From Neptuniibacter sp048548695 (GTDB lineage: Bacteria > Pseudomonadota > Gammaproteobacteria > Pseudomonadales > Balneatricaceae), in NCBI RefSeq assembly GCF_048548695.1, contig NZ_JBLYIF010000004.1: a DNA stretch of 64,000 nucleotides; one strand, 5' to 3'. Within the stretch, counting starts at the first letter, position 1; each line of letters starts with the position of its first letter. Shown here piece by piece: positions 1 through 8,169 of the stretch. The notes under the pieces were generated by a model, which saw only the letters and a list, made by a program, of their open reading frames with translations, did no database searches and was not told the DNA's origin. Position numbers and translations under genes: made by a program.

Positions 1-557
1 GACGCTTGTGCATGAATGCTGGTGAAGCCGGTTGCTGCTCGTGCTGAGCGGGCAACCCCGGTTACTTGCATGCCCATGGTGCTGAGTAACTGACCTACAT
101 CAGTACCGATCGAACCGGCCCCCACAATCAAGACCTGTTGCTGCCGTAACAGCCTGGTTTCCCGGTGTCGCCACTGAGCCTGTTGTTGGTAGTGCAGGTT
201 GCCAAGGAAATCTTTGCTAAACATCAAGACCGCGCCCAAGACATATTCTGCGATGCCTCTATTGAATATACCCTGGGCATTGCTGATGGCGATCTCGCTG
301 TGCCAAAGCGCCGCAAAGCGCAGAGTATCGATACCGGCACTGGTGGCGTGAACCCAGCGTATCGTCGTGCTGTCCGGCCAGCACTCTTCGAGAATGCTGG
401 AGCGGAAATCGGTTACTACCAGAATATCTGCAGTGCGCAGTCCGGCACGCAGGGACTCCGGTTCACTGACATACTTCAGCGTTACGGTATCAGGTAACTG
501 TTCCAGGCCGGGTAATGTGGCCTCTTCAGGTGCAGTGAGCACCAGTATTTCCGTCAT
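1..557 (-). CDS. D-2-hydroxyacid dehydrogenase, C-terminus cut by window edge
   Basis: NAD(P)-dependent reductase of the D-isomer-specific 2-hydroxyacid dehydrogenase family; only the first ~185 residues are inside the window. The reading frame is open from the ATG at 557 to base 1. It shows the N-terminal catalytic half (VHATSAGIDTL, and FNRGIAEYVLG at the domain junction) and then the Rossmann motif GAGSIGTDVGQ. The ATG overlaps the stop of the upstream aminotransferase gene by four bases (ATGA), so the two are translationally coupled in one operon. The substrate cannot be told; a glyoxylate/hydroxypyruvate-type or other 2-keto acid is likely from the family. Confidence 0.88.
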   Translation of the reverse strand, partial: MTEILVLTAPEEATLPGLEQLPDTVTLKYVSEPESLRAGLRTADILVVTDFRSSILEECWPDSTTIRWVHATSAGIDTLRFAALWHSEIAISNAQGIFNRGIAEYVLGAVLMFSKDFLGNLHYQQQAQWRHRETRLLRQQQVLIVGAGSIGTDVGQLLSTMGMQVTGVARSARAATGFTSIHAQA

Positions 558-1813
558 AGGCTGCTGTTCACCTCGGTTAAGGCGGCTGTGAACCGGGTTA
601 AGCCGTCATCGATCTCTTCAGCTGTCACAATCAGAGGCGGTAGCCAGCGAACGACCTGACCGTGGGTGCCACAACGCAGTAACAGCAGACCGCGGCGTTC
701 ACAGGCTTCCGTCAGTTTGGCCGCCAGGTCGGGTCGGAGAGTGGTACGGTTTTCCGCCACTTCTAGTCCGAGCATCAGTCCCTTACCGCGCAGGTCATCC
801 AGCCAAGGTGTGTTATCAACCAGTTGCTGCAGCCCTTGGCGTAACTGGATACCGCGTTGCTCGGCATTGGCCACCAGATTTTCTTCGTGCATCACTTTAA
901 GTGTGCCCAGGGCAGCGGCACAGGCAACCGCATTGGCGCCGTAAGTACCACCCTGAGAACCGGGACGACCTTTGGCCATCAGGCTGGCGGATGCGGCAAT
1001 TGCCGATAATGGAAAGCCGCTGGCAAGCCCTTTGGCAGTGATCAGAATATCGGGCTGCACGCCAAAGTGCTCCAGGCTCCAGAAGCGTCCGCTGCGGCCA
1101 TAACCGGCCTGAATTTCGTCACAGATCAACAGAATATTATGCTTGCGGCAGCGTTCCTCTAATCCCTGCATGAAGGCTTGCGTAGCCGGGTAATAACCGT
1201 ACTCACCCTGTATGGGTTCGATAATCATTGCGGCGGTGTCATCTGGTGCAGATTGGGTAACCAACAGTTCATCCAGTTCTGCCAGACAGAAAGCCGTGGC
1301 CTGTTCGGCATCCCAACCGTACCGGTACAGGTGGGGGAAAGGGGCAAATACCACACCTGCCATCATTGGATGGAAACCGGTGCGCACTTTAGTACCCGAG
1401 CTGGTCAGTGATGCAGCACCCATGGTGCGGCCATGAAAACCGCCGTGAAAACAGATGATATTACTGCGGCCGGTTGCGTGGCGTGCCAGACGCAGTGCCG
1501 TTTCAACCGCTTCGGAACCTGAGTTACTAAAAGCGACAGAGTTTAGGTCGCCTGGAGTCATCTCTGCCAGTTGGTCACTCAGATCCAGCATCGGTTGATG
1601 ACTTACGGTGGTGTACTGCGCATGGACAACTTTGTCGAGTTGGGCTTTGGCTGCCGTGATAACGGTCGGGTGACAGTGGCCGGTGCTGGTGACACCAATG
1701 CCAGAGGTGAAATCGAGATAGGCCTGGTTGTCGCTGTCGAACAGCCAGCAGCCTTTACCGTGATCGACATGGAGGTGACTGGCTTGTTGCAGCAGCGGTG
1801 ACAAATGGCTCAT
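554..1813 (-). CDS. Class III PLP aminotransferase (4-aminobutyrate/omega-amino acid type)
   Basis: 419 residues, normal length for fold-type I class III aminotransferases. It transfers an omega-amino group to a keto acid acceptor. Visible signatures are SNSGSEAVETALRLAR (phosphate-binding region), the glycine-rich CFHGGFHGRT, the cofactor Asp in CDEIQAGYGR (D232) and the PLP lysine in ITAKGLASG (K261). It lies in one operon with a succinate-semialdehyde-type dehydrogenase, as in GABA or related omega-amino acid breakdown. It is 123 bases downstream of the tartrate-type dehydrogenase gene and overlaps the hydroxyacid dehydrogenase gene by ATGA. Whether GABA is the true substrate cannot be read from the sequence, so no symbol is given. 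Confidence 0.9.
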   Translation of the reverse strand: MSHLSPLLQQASHLHVDHGKGCWLFDSDNQAYLDFTSGIGVTSTGHCHPTVITAAKAQLDKVVHAQYTTVSHQPMLDLSDQLAEMTPGDLNSVAFSNSGSEAVETALRLARHATGRSNIICFHGGFHGRTMGAASLTSSGTKVRTGFHPMMAGVVFAPFPHLYRYGWDAEQATAFCLAELDELLVTQSAPDDTAAMIIEPIQGEYGYYPATQAFMQGLEERCRKHNILLICDEIQAGYGRSGRFWSLEHFGVQPDILITAKGLASGFPLSAIAASASLMAKGRPGSQGGTYGANAVACAAALGTLKVMHEENLVANAEQRGIQLRQGLQQLVDNTPWLDDLRGKGLMLGLEVAENRTTLRPDLAAKLTEACERRGLLLLRCGTHGQVVRWLPPLIVTAEEIDDGLTRFTAALTEVNSSL

Positions 1814-1854
1814 AGCGAGACTCCTGTTGTGTTGGATGGGGCTGACTGGGACCG

Positions 1855-1869
1855 ACCGGGAGTCCCGGT
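1855..1869. repeat. 15-bp perfect palindrome in an intra-operon gap
   Basis: ACCGGGA-G-TCCCGGT, two perfect 7-base arms around one central base, in the 123-base gap between the tartrate-type dehydrogenase and aminotransferase genes. It could be an operator or an RNA hairpin adjusting expression of the second half of the operon. It has no T-run, so it is not an intrinsic terminator. A role is inference only. Confidence 0.35.
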
Positions 1870-1936
1870 GTCACAGTTTCCGGATGAGGTCCGGGTCTGC
1901 CTGTTGTGGTGTTCCTCCGTTACTCTTCATCTGTGG

Positions 1937-3058
1937 TTACAGGCGTTCAATGATCGCCTGAGTGACTGCTGCACCTGTGGTTTCCGGTGCCGTTTTTATC
2001 TGTTCTGTAACCGCATGTTCCAATGCAATAGCAGCTTGATGTAACCCCAGCGATCTAAGCAGCATGACGGTTGTCAGTAGCATGGCGCTGGGGTTCGCAA
2101 TCCCCTGACCAGCAATGTCTGGTGCACTCCCGTGGGTTGGCTCAAACAGTGCCGGTAATCCATCTTGCTCCGGGTTGATGTTACAAGATGGTGCAAACCC
2201 CAACCCACCAGAGAGCACAGCGGCCAGGTCGGTTAAGATGTCCCCATGCAAGTTGCTGGCCACCACGACGTCGAATTGCCAGGGGCTCTGGACAAACTTC
2301 ATACAGGCGGCGTCGACCAGTTCATGATGGGTAGCGATATCGGGATTTTCTTCAGCCAACTCGGCAAACACTTCGGTATACATTTCGCCCCAGGCCGGCT
2401 GGGCATTACGCTTAGTAATAAGGCAGACCTGGGCAGCATGATTGCCGCCTCTGTCACAGGGAAAAGACTTCTCTTCTGCCTGTTTTTGCCGCTGTTCCAT
2501 ACGTTCTCGGGCACGCTGGAAAGCGTGCCGTATCAGGCGTTTGGTTGCTTTTCGACTGAAGACTTCCAGCTGGGTGGCAATCTCATCATCGCTACCGGGA
2601 CGCAAGCGACCACCTTGGTTGACATACTCCCCTTCGCTGTTCTCGCGAATGACCAGCATATCGACCTCACGGGCGCGCGGGTCAGCTAAGTAGCAGGGCG
2701 CACCGGGAAGCAGCCGAGCGGGCCGTTCGCAGGCCCAGAGATCTAAGCCTTTACGCATCTGAAGCAGAGGGGCAAGTGAAATACCATCTGGCAGGCGGTA
2801 GCGGTCGTGATCGGATGTGGGGCCAGGGTCGCCCAACGCGCCCAAAAGCAGGGCATCAAATTGTTGCAGCTGCTGCATGGCATCGTCCGGCATCATGGTA
2901 CCGTGCTGCTGATGCCAGGCAGTACTGGGCCAGGGCAGGGTCTGCCACTTTAATGGCAGGTCAAATTTTTGTGTGAGTGCGGCAAGAACTTGCTCAGCCG
3001 CGGCAGTGACTTCAACACCAATACCATCGCCGGGTAATAGGGCCAATTGATAAGTCAT
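1937..3058 (-). CDS. Isocitrate/isopropylmalate dehydrogenase family protein, tartrate/D-malate dehydrogenase type
   Basis: 373 residues. NAD-dependent beta-decarboxylating dehydrogenase for a D-malate-, tartrate- or isopropylmalate-like 2-hydroxy acid. N-terminal LLPGDGIGVEV is the family start; VIRENSEGEYVNQGGR is the substrate loop with the catalytic Tyr, of the tartrate/D-malate subgroup; ASNLHGDILTDLAA carries the metal-binding aspartates; FEPTHGSAPDIAGQGIANP is the NAD-binding signature. Between the substrate loop and the catalytic Lys region (ITKRNAQPAW) there is an extra charged stretch of about 15-20 residues compared with usual relatives (from memory). It begins three bases after the stop of the aldehyde dehydrogenase gene, so the two are in one operon. 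Confidence 0.85.
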   Translation of the reverse strand: MTYQLALLPGDGIGVEVTAAAEQVLAALTQKFDLPLKWQTLPWPSTAWHQQHGTMMPDDAMQQLQQFDALLLGALGDPGPTSDHDRYRLPDGISLAPLLQMRKGLDLWACERPARLLPGAPCYLADPRAREVDMLVIRENSEGEYVNQGGRLRPGSDDEIATQLEVFSRKATKRLIRHAFQRARERMEQRQKQAEEKSFPCDRGGNHAAQVCLITKRNAQPAWGEMYTEVFAELAEENPDIATHHELVDAACMKFVQSPWQFDVVVASNLHGDILTDLAAVLSGGLGFAPSCNINPEQDGLPALFEPTHGSAPDIAGQGIANPSAMLLTTVMLLRSLGLHQAAIALEHAVTEQIKTAPETTGAAVTQAIIERL

Positions 3059-3061
3059 AAA

Positions 3062-4522
3062 TTAGGCTCCTCCCATGCAGAGGTATTTGCTTTCCTCGTA
3101 CTCTGCCATGCCCTCGCGGGCACCTTCCCGACCCAGACCGGATTCTTTTACCCCGCCAAAGGGCGCGGAGGGGTTGGAAATAATGCCTTCATTAATGCCG
3201 ACCATGCCGTACTCAAGCGCATCGGCAACCCGCCAGACCCGATGGATATTCTGACTGTAAAAATAAGCGGCGAGGCCGTAGGGTGTGTCGTTAGCCAGTT
3301 GGATGGCTTGGGCTTCGTTATCAAATCGGATGATGCCGGCTAGAGGGCCAAAGGTCTCTTCCTGGCAGATCTGCATGTCCGGGTTGATACCGGTTAACAG
3401 TACCGGAGCAACAAAGTTACCCTGGGCGTCATGGGGTTCAGGGCCAAATACCCGTGTCGCACCCTGTTGTATGGCATTGCTGTAGTGCTGTTGCACTTTC
3501 TCGACTGCCGCCCGGTTGATCAGTGCAGATTGGGTTGTGCCTTCGGCAAAGCCATCACCCAGCTGTAACTTGGACATGGCGTCCGCCAGTTTGCTGACAA
3601 AGGCGTCATGCACGCCGTCTTGCACTAGAAAACGGTTGGCACAGACACAGGTTTGTCCGGTATTGCGGAATTTTGAGGCCATCGCGCCGGCTACGGCCTG
3701 ATCCAGGTCGGCATCGTCGAACACAATAAAGGGCGCATTACCGCCCAGTTCCAGAGAGACTTTCTGGATATGCTCGGCGCACTGCGCCATGAGTTTGCGA
3801 CCAACTGCAGTAGAGCCAGTAAAGCTAAGTTTGCGTACGGTCGGGCTACTGGTCAGGGTTTGACCAATGATAACCGGGTTGCCGGTGATAACGTTGAAGA
3901 CTCCGGCGGGGATACCCGCTTGCTGGCTTAAATGCGCCAGCGCCAGCGCAGTGTAAGGTGTGGCTTCTGCCGGTTTAACCACCATAGAACAGCCGGCCGC
4001 CAGTGCAGCACCTGCTTTGCGGGTAATCATGGCCGCAGGGAAGTTCCAGGGGGTGATGGCAGCACTGACTCCCACCGGCTGACGGGTAACAATGATATGT
4101 TGGTCTGGGGTGCTGCCGGGTATGGTGTCGCCATATGCACGGCGGGCTTCTTCGGCAAACCAGCGCAGGAATGATGCGGCATACAGCACTTCGCCCTTGG
4201 CCTCTGCCAGCGGTTTGCCCTGTTCCAGGGTCATCAGTGTGGCCAGGTCATCACTGTGATCCAGCATCAGCTGATACCAGCGATAAAGGTGATCGCTTCG
4301 GGTGGTGGCACTGGTGCGTCGCCACTGCTGAAATCCTTCAGCGGCTGCCGCGATGGCATGTTGCGTATCACTCGCATCGAAGTCAGGGATATTGCCAATG
4401 ATCTCGCCACTGGCGGGGTTGTCTACTTCCAGTTTGGCTCCTGAAGTGGCGGCGACCCATTCGCCTCCAACGTAGCAGTTCTGATGAAACAGTTCGGCCG
4501 ACTGCAGCGGAAGCTGGGACAT
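3062..4522 (-). CDS. gabD: NAD(P)-dependent succinate-semialdehyde dehydrogenase family protein
   Basis: 486 residues from the ATG at 4522, chosen because AAGGAG lies seven bases upstream; the open frame runs 23 codons further without support. Aldehyde dehydrogenase fold: cofactor segment TPWNFPAAMITRK, general base Glu in LELGGN (E258), catalytic Cys in NTGQTCVCANR (C292), C-terminal PFGGVKESGLGREG. Length and motifs match GabD, which oxidises succinate semialdehyde to succinate after GABA transamination. It is first in a four-gene minus-strand operon and divergent from nfeD. A related short-chain semialdehyde (for example glutarate semialdehyde) is possible. Confidence 0.9.
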   Translation of the reverse strand: MSQLPLQSAELFHQNCYVGGEWVAATSGAKLEVDNPASGEIIGNIPDFDASDTQHAIAAAAEGFQQWRRTSATTRSDHLYRWYQLMLDHSDDLATLMTLEQGKPLAEAKGEVLYAASFLRWFAEEARRAYGDTIPGSTPDQHIIVTRQPVGVSAAITPWNFPAAMITRKAGAALAAGCSMVVKPAEATPYTALALAHLSQQAGIPAGVFNVITGNPVIIGQTLTSSPTVRKLSFTGSTAVGRKLMAQCAEHIQKVSLELGGNAPFIVFDDADLDQAVAGAMASKFRNTGQTCVCANRFLVQDGVHDAFVSKLADAMSKLQLGDGFAEGTTQSALINRAAVEKVQQHYSNAIQQGATRVFGPEPHDAQGNFVAPVLLTGINPDMQICQEETFGPLAGIIRFDNEAQAIQLANDTPYGLAAYFYSQNIHRVWRVADALEYGMVGINEGIISNPSAPFGGVKESGLGREGAREGMAEYEESKYLCMGGA

Positions 4523-4630
4523 AGCAAACTCCTTATTCGGGCAACGAAAAAATACCTCCGTGGGGTATATGCCCTCTACCTTAGCAGACAAAAACCGGCG
4601 TTGTGTTTAAAGCGCTGGAGAATTATCAAA

Positions 4631-4650
4631 TTTGTACGCTGGCGCACAAA
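4631..4650. promoter_or_regulatory. Candidate operator palindrome ahead of the gabD-like operon
   Basis: A 20-base imperfect inverted repeat, TTTGT-A-CGC-TG-GCG-C-ACAAA (16 of 20 positions symmetric), lies about 110 bases upstream of the gabD-like start and 84 bases upstream of nfeD. Its T-N11-A/TTTGT-ACAAA form would suit a LysR- or GntR-type regulator. No regulator gene is adjacent in the window. Confidence 0.35.
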
Positions 4651-4733
4651 TGTACAGTGGGCCTTTAAGAGGGAGTCGACCCCACTGAGAAACTGCCGCA
4701 TAATCGTTTTTTGTGTTTGGATTAGGGGACGAT

Positions 4734-5186
4734 ATGGAGTTTCAGATTGAATACTGGCACTGGGCCGTGTTTGGCATGTTGTTGATGCTGGCCGAGATAC
4801 TGATACCGAGTTTTACCATCTTCTGGTTTGGGCTGGGGGGGCTGCTGATGTCCCTGTTGCTGATTCTGATGCCAGGCCTGGGAGTGAGTAGTCAACTGGT
4901 CATATGGGTGGTGGTATCATCACTGTTCGCCTTGGCCTGGTTTATGGTATTCAAACCCTTGATGAAAGACCGTACCAAGGCAGGTATTGCCCGTGAGGCA
5001 ATTGTCGGTGAAACCGGACAGGTGATCCGGCTGCCTGGAGCCAATGGTCGTGGCAGGGTGCGCTTTACTACACCGGTGCTGGGTGATGATGAATGGGATT
5101 TTATCTGTGATCAGGATGTCTCCCTGGGAGACCGGGTGGCCATCAGAGAGATGTCGGGTAATACCCTGATTGTGGACAAACGCTAA
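4734..5186 (+). CDS. NfeD-like membrane protein
   Basis: 150 residues from the ATG at 4734; AGGGG lies five bases upstream, and an upstream GTG at 4713 has no comparable site. The N-terminal two thirds are transmembrane (WAVFGMLLMLAEILIP; LGGLLMSLLLILMP; VIWVVVSSLFALAWFMVF). The rest is a soluble OB-fold domain (GETGQVIRLPG ... GRVRF ... SLGDRVAIREM), the NfeD/YbbJ layout. Such proteins pair with the stomatin-like QmcA encoded 22 bases downstream, in inner-membrane quality control. Confidence 0.9.
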   Translation: MEFQIEYWHWAVFGMLLMLAEILIPSFTIFWFGLGGLLMSLLLILMPGLGVSSQLVIWVVVSSLFALAWFMVFKPLMKDRTKAGIAREAIVGETGQVIRLPGANGRGRVRFTTPVLGDDEWDFICDQDVSLGDRVAIREMSGNTLIVDKR

Positions 5187-5208
5187 GCTTCTGTAAGAGG
5201 ACATAAAG

Positions 5209-6069
5209 ATGTTGATCGAAGGATTGAGTATGGCGCTGGTGTTTGCAGTGCTGGTGATTATCACGCTGTTTATGGGGGTGAAAATTGTCCCGCAGGGCAG
5301 CAAACATGTGGTGCAGCGGTTGGGGAAATATCATCGCACCCTTGGCCCTGGCCTGAAATTTATCATCCCCTATATTGATACCGTTCCCTATAAAGTCACC
5401 ACCAAGGATATCGTGCTTGATATTCCGTCGCAGGAGGTGATTACTCTGGACAATGCAGTGATCATCGCTAACGCCGTGGCCTATATGAATATCATTTCGC
5501 CAGAAAAAGCGGTGTATGGGGTCGATAATTACAATATCGCCATTCAGAACCTGGTGCAGACCTCGTTGCGTTCTATTATCGGTGAGATGAATCTGGATCA
5601 AGCCCTGTCTAACCGTGATCAGATCAAGGCCAAGCTGAAGGGCGCGATTTCTGATGATATCGCCGATTGGGGTATCACCATGAAAACCGTTGAGATTCAG
5701 GATATCAATCCATCTCAAACCATGCAGATGGCGATGGAAGAGCAGGCGGCGGCCGAGCGGCAGCGAAGAGCGACCGTAACCCGTGCCGATGGTGAAAAAG
5801 CAGCGGCAATTCTTGAAGCAGAAGGTCGGTTGGAAGCCTCGCGGCGTGATGCTGAAGCCAAAGTGGTGTTGGCGGAGGCCAGTCAGGCGGCAATTGAGAA
5901 AGTCACTATGGCGATTCAGGGTAATGAGCTGCCGGTGGTTTACCTGATCGGTGAGAAATATGTCGATGCTATTAAGGATATGGCAGTGAGTGAAAACAGC
6001 AAAACCGTACTGTTGCCGGGGGATATTCCAGCGGCGGTGCGGGGCATTCTGGGTGGGATGGGGCGCTGA
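5209..6069 (+). CDS. qmcA: SPFH/stomatin-family inner-membrane protein QmcA-like
   Basis: 286 residues. One N-terminal membrane anchor (ALVFAVLVIITLFM), then the SPFH domain (VPQGSKHVVQRLGKYHRTLGPG; SLRSIIGEMNLDQALSNRD) and a C-terminal coiled coil rich in Ala/Glu/Arg from about residue 175. QmcA-type proteins form oligomeric membrane scaffolds thought to control proteases such as FtsH. It follows nfeD with a 22-base gap containing AGAGGA, so they are an operon. It ends in a GC-rich inverted repeat covering the stop codon. Confidence 0.93.
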   Translation: MLIEGLSMALVFAVLVIITLFMGVKIVPQGSKHVVQRLGKYHRTLGPGLKFIIPYIDTVPYKVTTKDIVLDIPSQEVITLDNAVIIANAVAYMNIISPEKAVYGVDNYNIAIQNLVQTSLRSIIGEMNLDQALSNRDQIKAKLKGAISDDIADWGITMKTVEIQDINPSQTMQMAMEEQAAAERQRRATVTRADGEKAAAILEAEGRLEASRRDAEAKVVLAEASQAAIEKVTMAIQGNELPVVYLIGEKYVDAIKDMAVSENSKTVLLPGDIPAAVRGILGGMGR

Positions 6070-6078
6070 TCAGCGCCC
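6061..6078 (+). terminator. Inverted repeat over the qmcA stop codon, possible terminator
   Basis: GGGCGC-TGATCA-GCGCCC is an 18-base perfect palindrome covering the last two codons and the TGA stop, followed by TCGTTTAA. The T-run is poor, so termination may be weak. A second small hairpin, GCCC-TTCG-GGGC followed by TTT, sits at 6116-6130. No gene is seen in 6079-6318. Confidence 0.45.
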
Positions 6079-6318
6079 TCGTTTAATATCTGGTTATGCT
6101 TGATTCATAGAATCCGCCCTTCGGGGCTTTCAGTTCGGTACGTATAAGCTATGTATATTCTTGGATATGGTTTATGGCCGACGTTGTGCAGTTTGCTCTA
6201 TTTACGGCGATAGGAAAAGGACGTACTTATCATCTGCCATGCCTAATAAGTAAAGGCACGGACATCTAAACCGCTGCTTCGCTCTGGCTTTGCTACCGGT
6301 TCTTCAGGCGTTAAATTT

Positions 6319-7425
6319 CTATGCATCTATCAAGCAGTCTGCATTAATATCTGCCAACCTGGGTGTACCGGCCAGTGCCATGGTCACTTCCAGCTCTTCC
6401 CGCAGTAGGCGCAACATATGGGCTACGCCCAGGGCGCCTGCCACGGCCAGGGCAAATACCTGAGGTCGGCCAATCAACACCGCGTTGGCACCTAGGGCCA
6501 GAGCTTTGAAAATATCGGTGCCGCGCTCGATACCGCCATCCAGCAGGATGGCATATTTCTCTCCCACACACTCCCGGATTTTGGGTAACACATCCAGCGC
6601 TGCAGGCACGCAGTCCAGTGTTCGTCCACCATGGTTAGAAATGACGATACCGTCGATCCCCATCTGTTTTGCCTGTACCGCATCATCAGGATGCAGCACT
6701 CCTTTCAGGATCACCGGTAAGCGGGTGTGCTGCAGTAGCCAGTTGATGTCACTCCAGGTCGGGGCTTCGCTCATCATGCCCTGAAACACTATGCTCTGTT
6801 CCGGCTCCAGTACCTTGCGGGGTAGCGGTGGACGGTCTATCAGATTTACAGCACTGATTTGCGGTGGCAGTTCGAATCCGGCACGTTGGGCACGGTTGCG
6901 GATGCCGTGAAGTGGTGCATCGACCGTTACCATCAGATGACTATAACCCGCTGCTTCTGCCCGGCGCACCAGACTCAGGGTGAAGTCCCGGTCCTGTTGA
7001 AAATACAGCTGGAACCATTTGGGGCCTTCCAGTGTGGCGGCCAATTGTTCCATGGAGGTGGATGCCAGTGTACTGACTACCATCCCCGTATCCAGCGCAT
7101 TTGCGGCCCGCGCCGTGGCCATTTCGCCTTCCGGGTGAGCCAGGTGCTGAAAGGCTACCGGTGCCAGTAATACCGGATAACGCAGGGTTTGGCCTAATAA
7201 CTCGGATCGTGTGCTGCCTTCGGTCATATGGCGCAAGATACGAGGTTGAATCAGGTGTTGCTCAAAGCTGTTACGGTTGCGTTTCAGGCTGATCTCGTCC
7301 GCACCACCTCCGGCGATGTATTCATAGATATCATGGGGCAGGTGCTGACGGGCATAGTGGCGGTAGTCAGCCAGACTCACCAGGTCAGAAGGGATGCTTT
7401 GCAGAGCCGGGGCAGGGTGTGACAT
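6319..7425 (-). CDS. FMN-dependent alpha-hydroxy-acid oxidoreductase (LldD/lactate oxidase family)
   Basis: 368 residues from the ATG at 7425, which has GGAG six bases upstream; an in-frame ATG at 7437 overlaps the piuC stop (TAATG) but lacks a site. FMN-dependent TIM barrel: LADYRHYARQHLPHDIYEYIAGGGADE at the start is the family N-terminus in two pieces, VTVDAPLHGIRNR lines the barrel, VILKGVLHPDDA has the flavin Lys, and ISNHGGRTLD has the catalytic His and Arg; LLDGGIERGTD and LIGRPQVFA bind FMN phosphate. It oxidises an L-2-hydroxy acid such as lactate or glycolate. It is last in the iron-uptake operon, which is unusual. Confidence 0.88.
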   Translation of the reverse strand: MSHPAPALQSIPSDLVSLADYRHYARQHLPHDIYEYIAGGGADEISLKRNRNSFEQHLIQPRILRHMTEGSTRSELLGQTLRYPVLLAPVAFQHLAHPEGEMATARAANALDTGMVVSTLASTSMEQLAATLEGPKWFQLYFQQDRDFTLSLVRRAEAAGYSHLMVTVDAPLHGIRNRAQRAGFELPPQISAVNLIDRPPLPRKVLEPEQSIVFQGMMSEAPTWSDINWLLQHTRLPVILKGVLHPDDAVQAKQMGIDGIVISNHGGRTLDCVPAALDVLPKIRECVGEKYAILLDGGIERGTDIFKALALGANAVLIGRPQVFALAVAGALGVAHMLRLLREELEVTMALAGTPRLADINADCLIDA

Positions 7426-7436
7426 GGAGCACTCCA

Positions 7437-8120
7437 TTAGGTGTCGGCCAGTTGGCGTAGTAATTTGTGGTAGACCTGGGTCAGGTCAAGCACAGGTTTA
7501 GCGTCCTGACCAAGGTCTGTTGTCAAGCTGCGTATGGTGTTGTCGAGCTGGTAGAGTGCTTGACGCTGTTCATGCTGGCGCACCATGCTTTGTATCCAGA
7601 AAAATGCTGCCAATCTTTGTCCCCTTGTTACCGGCGTGATCCGGTGCAGGCTGGTGGAGGGGTAGAGCACCATATCGCCGGCATCCAGCTTGATGCGCTG
7701 GGTGTCATATTGGTCTTCAATTTCTAGTTCGCCGCCCTCATATTCGTTCTGTTCCGCCAGAAACAGGGTGGCAGAGAGGTCGGTTCTTAACCGGGTTGCA
7801 CTGCCTGGGATCAAACGAATGGCGTTATCAACATGCAGGCCGTAGGTTTCTCCCTGCCGGTAGCGGTTAAACATGGGTGGCAGGATTTTCAGGGGTAATG
7901 CGGCCGCGACAAACTCGGGCTGGCGTGCCAAGGCAGCCAGAATAAAGTCTGCTAATTGTTGGGTGAGTGGATCATCCTGATCGAGTTGCTGGTTGTGTTT
8001 GTTGCCAATGGCCTGTGTCCCGGCGGTATTACGCCCGTCCTGCCAGTTGGCCTGATCCATGTGCTGACGCATCTGTTTAACCTGATCGAGGTTCAGCACT
8101 TGGGGAATGACAATGATCAT
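7437..8120 (-). CDS. piuC: Fe(II)/2-oxoglutarate-dependent PKHD-type hydroxylase PiuC/YbiX
   Basis: 227 residues, the usual length. Iron ligands are visible as GLHVDNA (H96, D98) and SLHRITPVTRGQR (H159, with R169 for 2-oxoglutarate); the N-terminal IIVIPQVLNLDQV and C-terminal helical tail match YbiX. These enzymes are found with catecholate or xenosiderophore receptors and are commonly Fur-repressed; their substrate is unproven, perhaps the siderophore or its receptor. Here it follows the TonB receptor by 49 bases, separated by a perfect hairpin, and its stop overlaps the TAATG of the next gene. Confidence 0.94.
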   Translation of the reverse strand: MIIVIPQVLNLDQVKQMRQHMDQANWQDGRNTAGTQAIGNKHNQQLDQDDPLTQQLADFILAALARQPEFVAAALPLKILPPMFNRYRQGETYGLHVDNAIRLIPGSATRLRTDLSATLFLAEQNEYEGGELEIEDQYDTQRIKLDAGDMVLYPSTSLHRITPVTRGQRLAAFFWIQSMVRQHEQRQALYQLDNTIRSLTTDLGQDAKPVLDLTQVYHKLLRQLADT

Positions 8121-8137
8121 GTTCGTTCCTGCAAAAG

Positions 8138-8162
8138 CTGCGGAGGGAAAGTCCCTCCGCAG
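8138..8162 (-). terminator. Perfect 11-bp hairpin between receptor gene and piuC
   Basis: CTGCGGAGGGA, a 3-base loop, then TCCCTCCGCAG. On the transcribed strand it is followed by CTTTTG, not a full U-run. It probably lowers read-through from the receptor gene into piuC or protects the 3' end of the receptor message. Confidence 0.5.
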
Positions 8163-8169
8163 TATGAGC

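Noticed and set aside
2299..2514. 71-residue minus-strand frame in the tartrate-type dehydrogenase gene
   Set aside because: Alternative frame of a complete gene; no independent signals.
5143..5718. 191-residue minus-strand frame inside qmcA
   Set aside because: Antisense shadow; His/Asn-rich with no family signal and no ribosome site.
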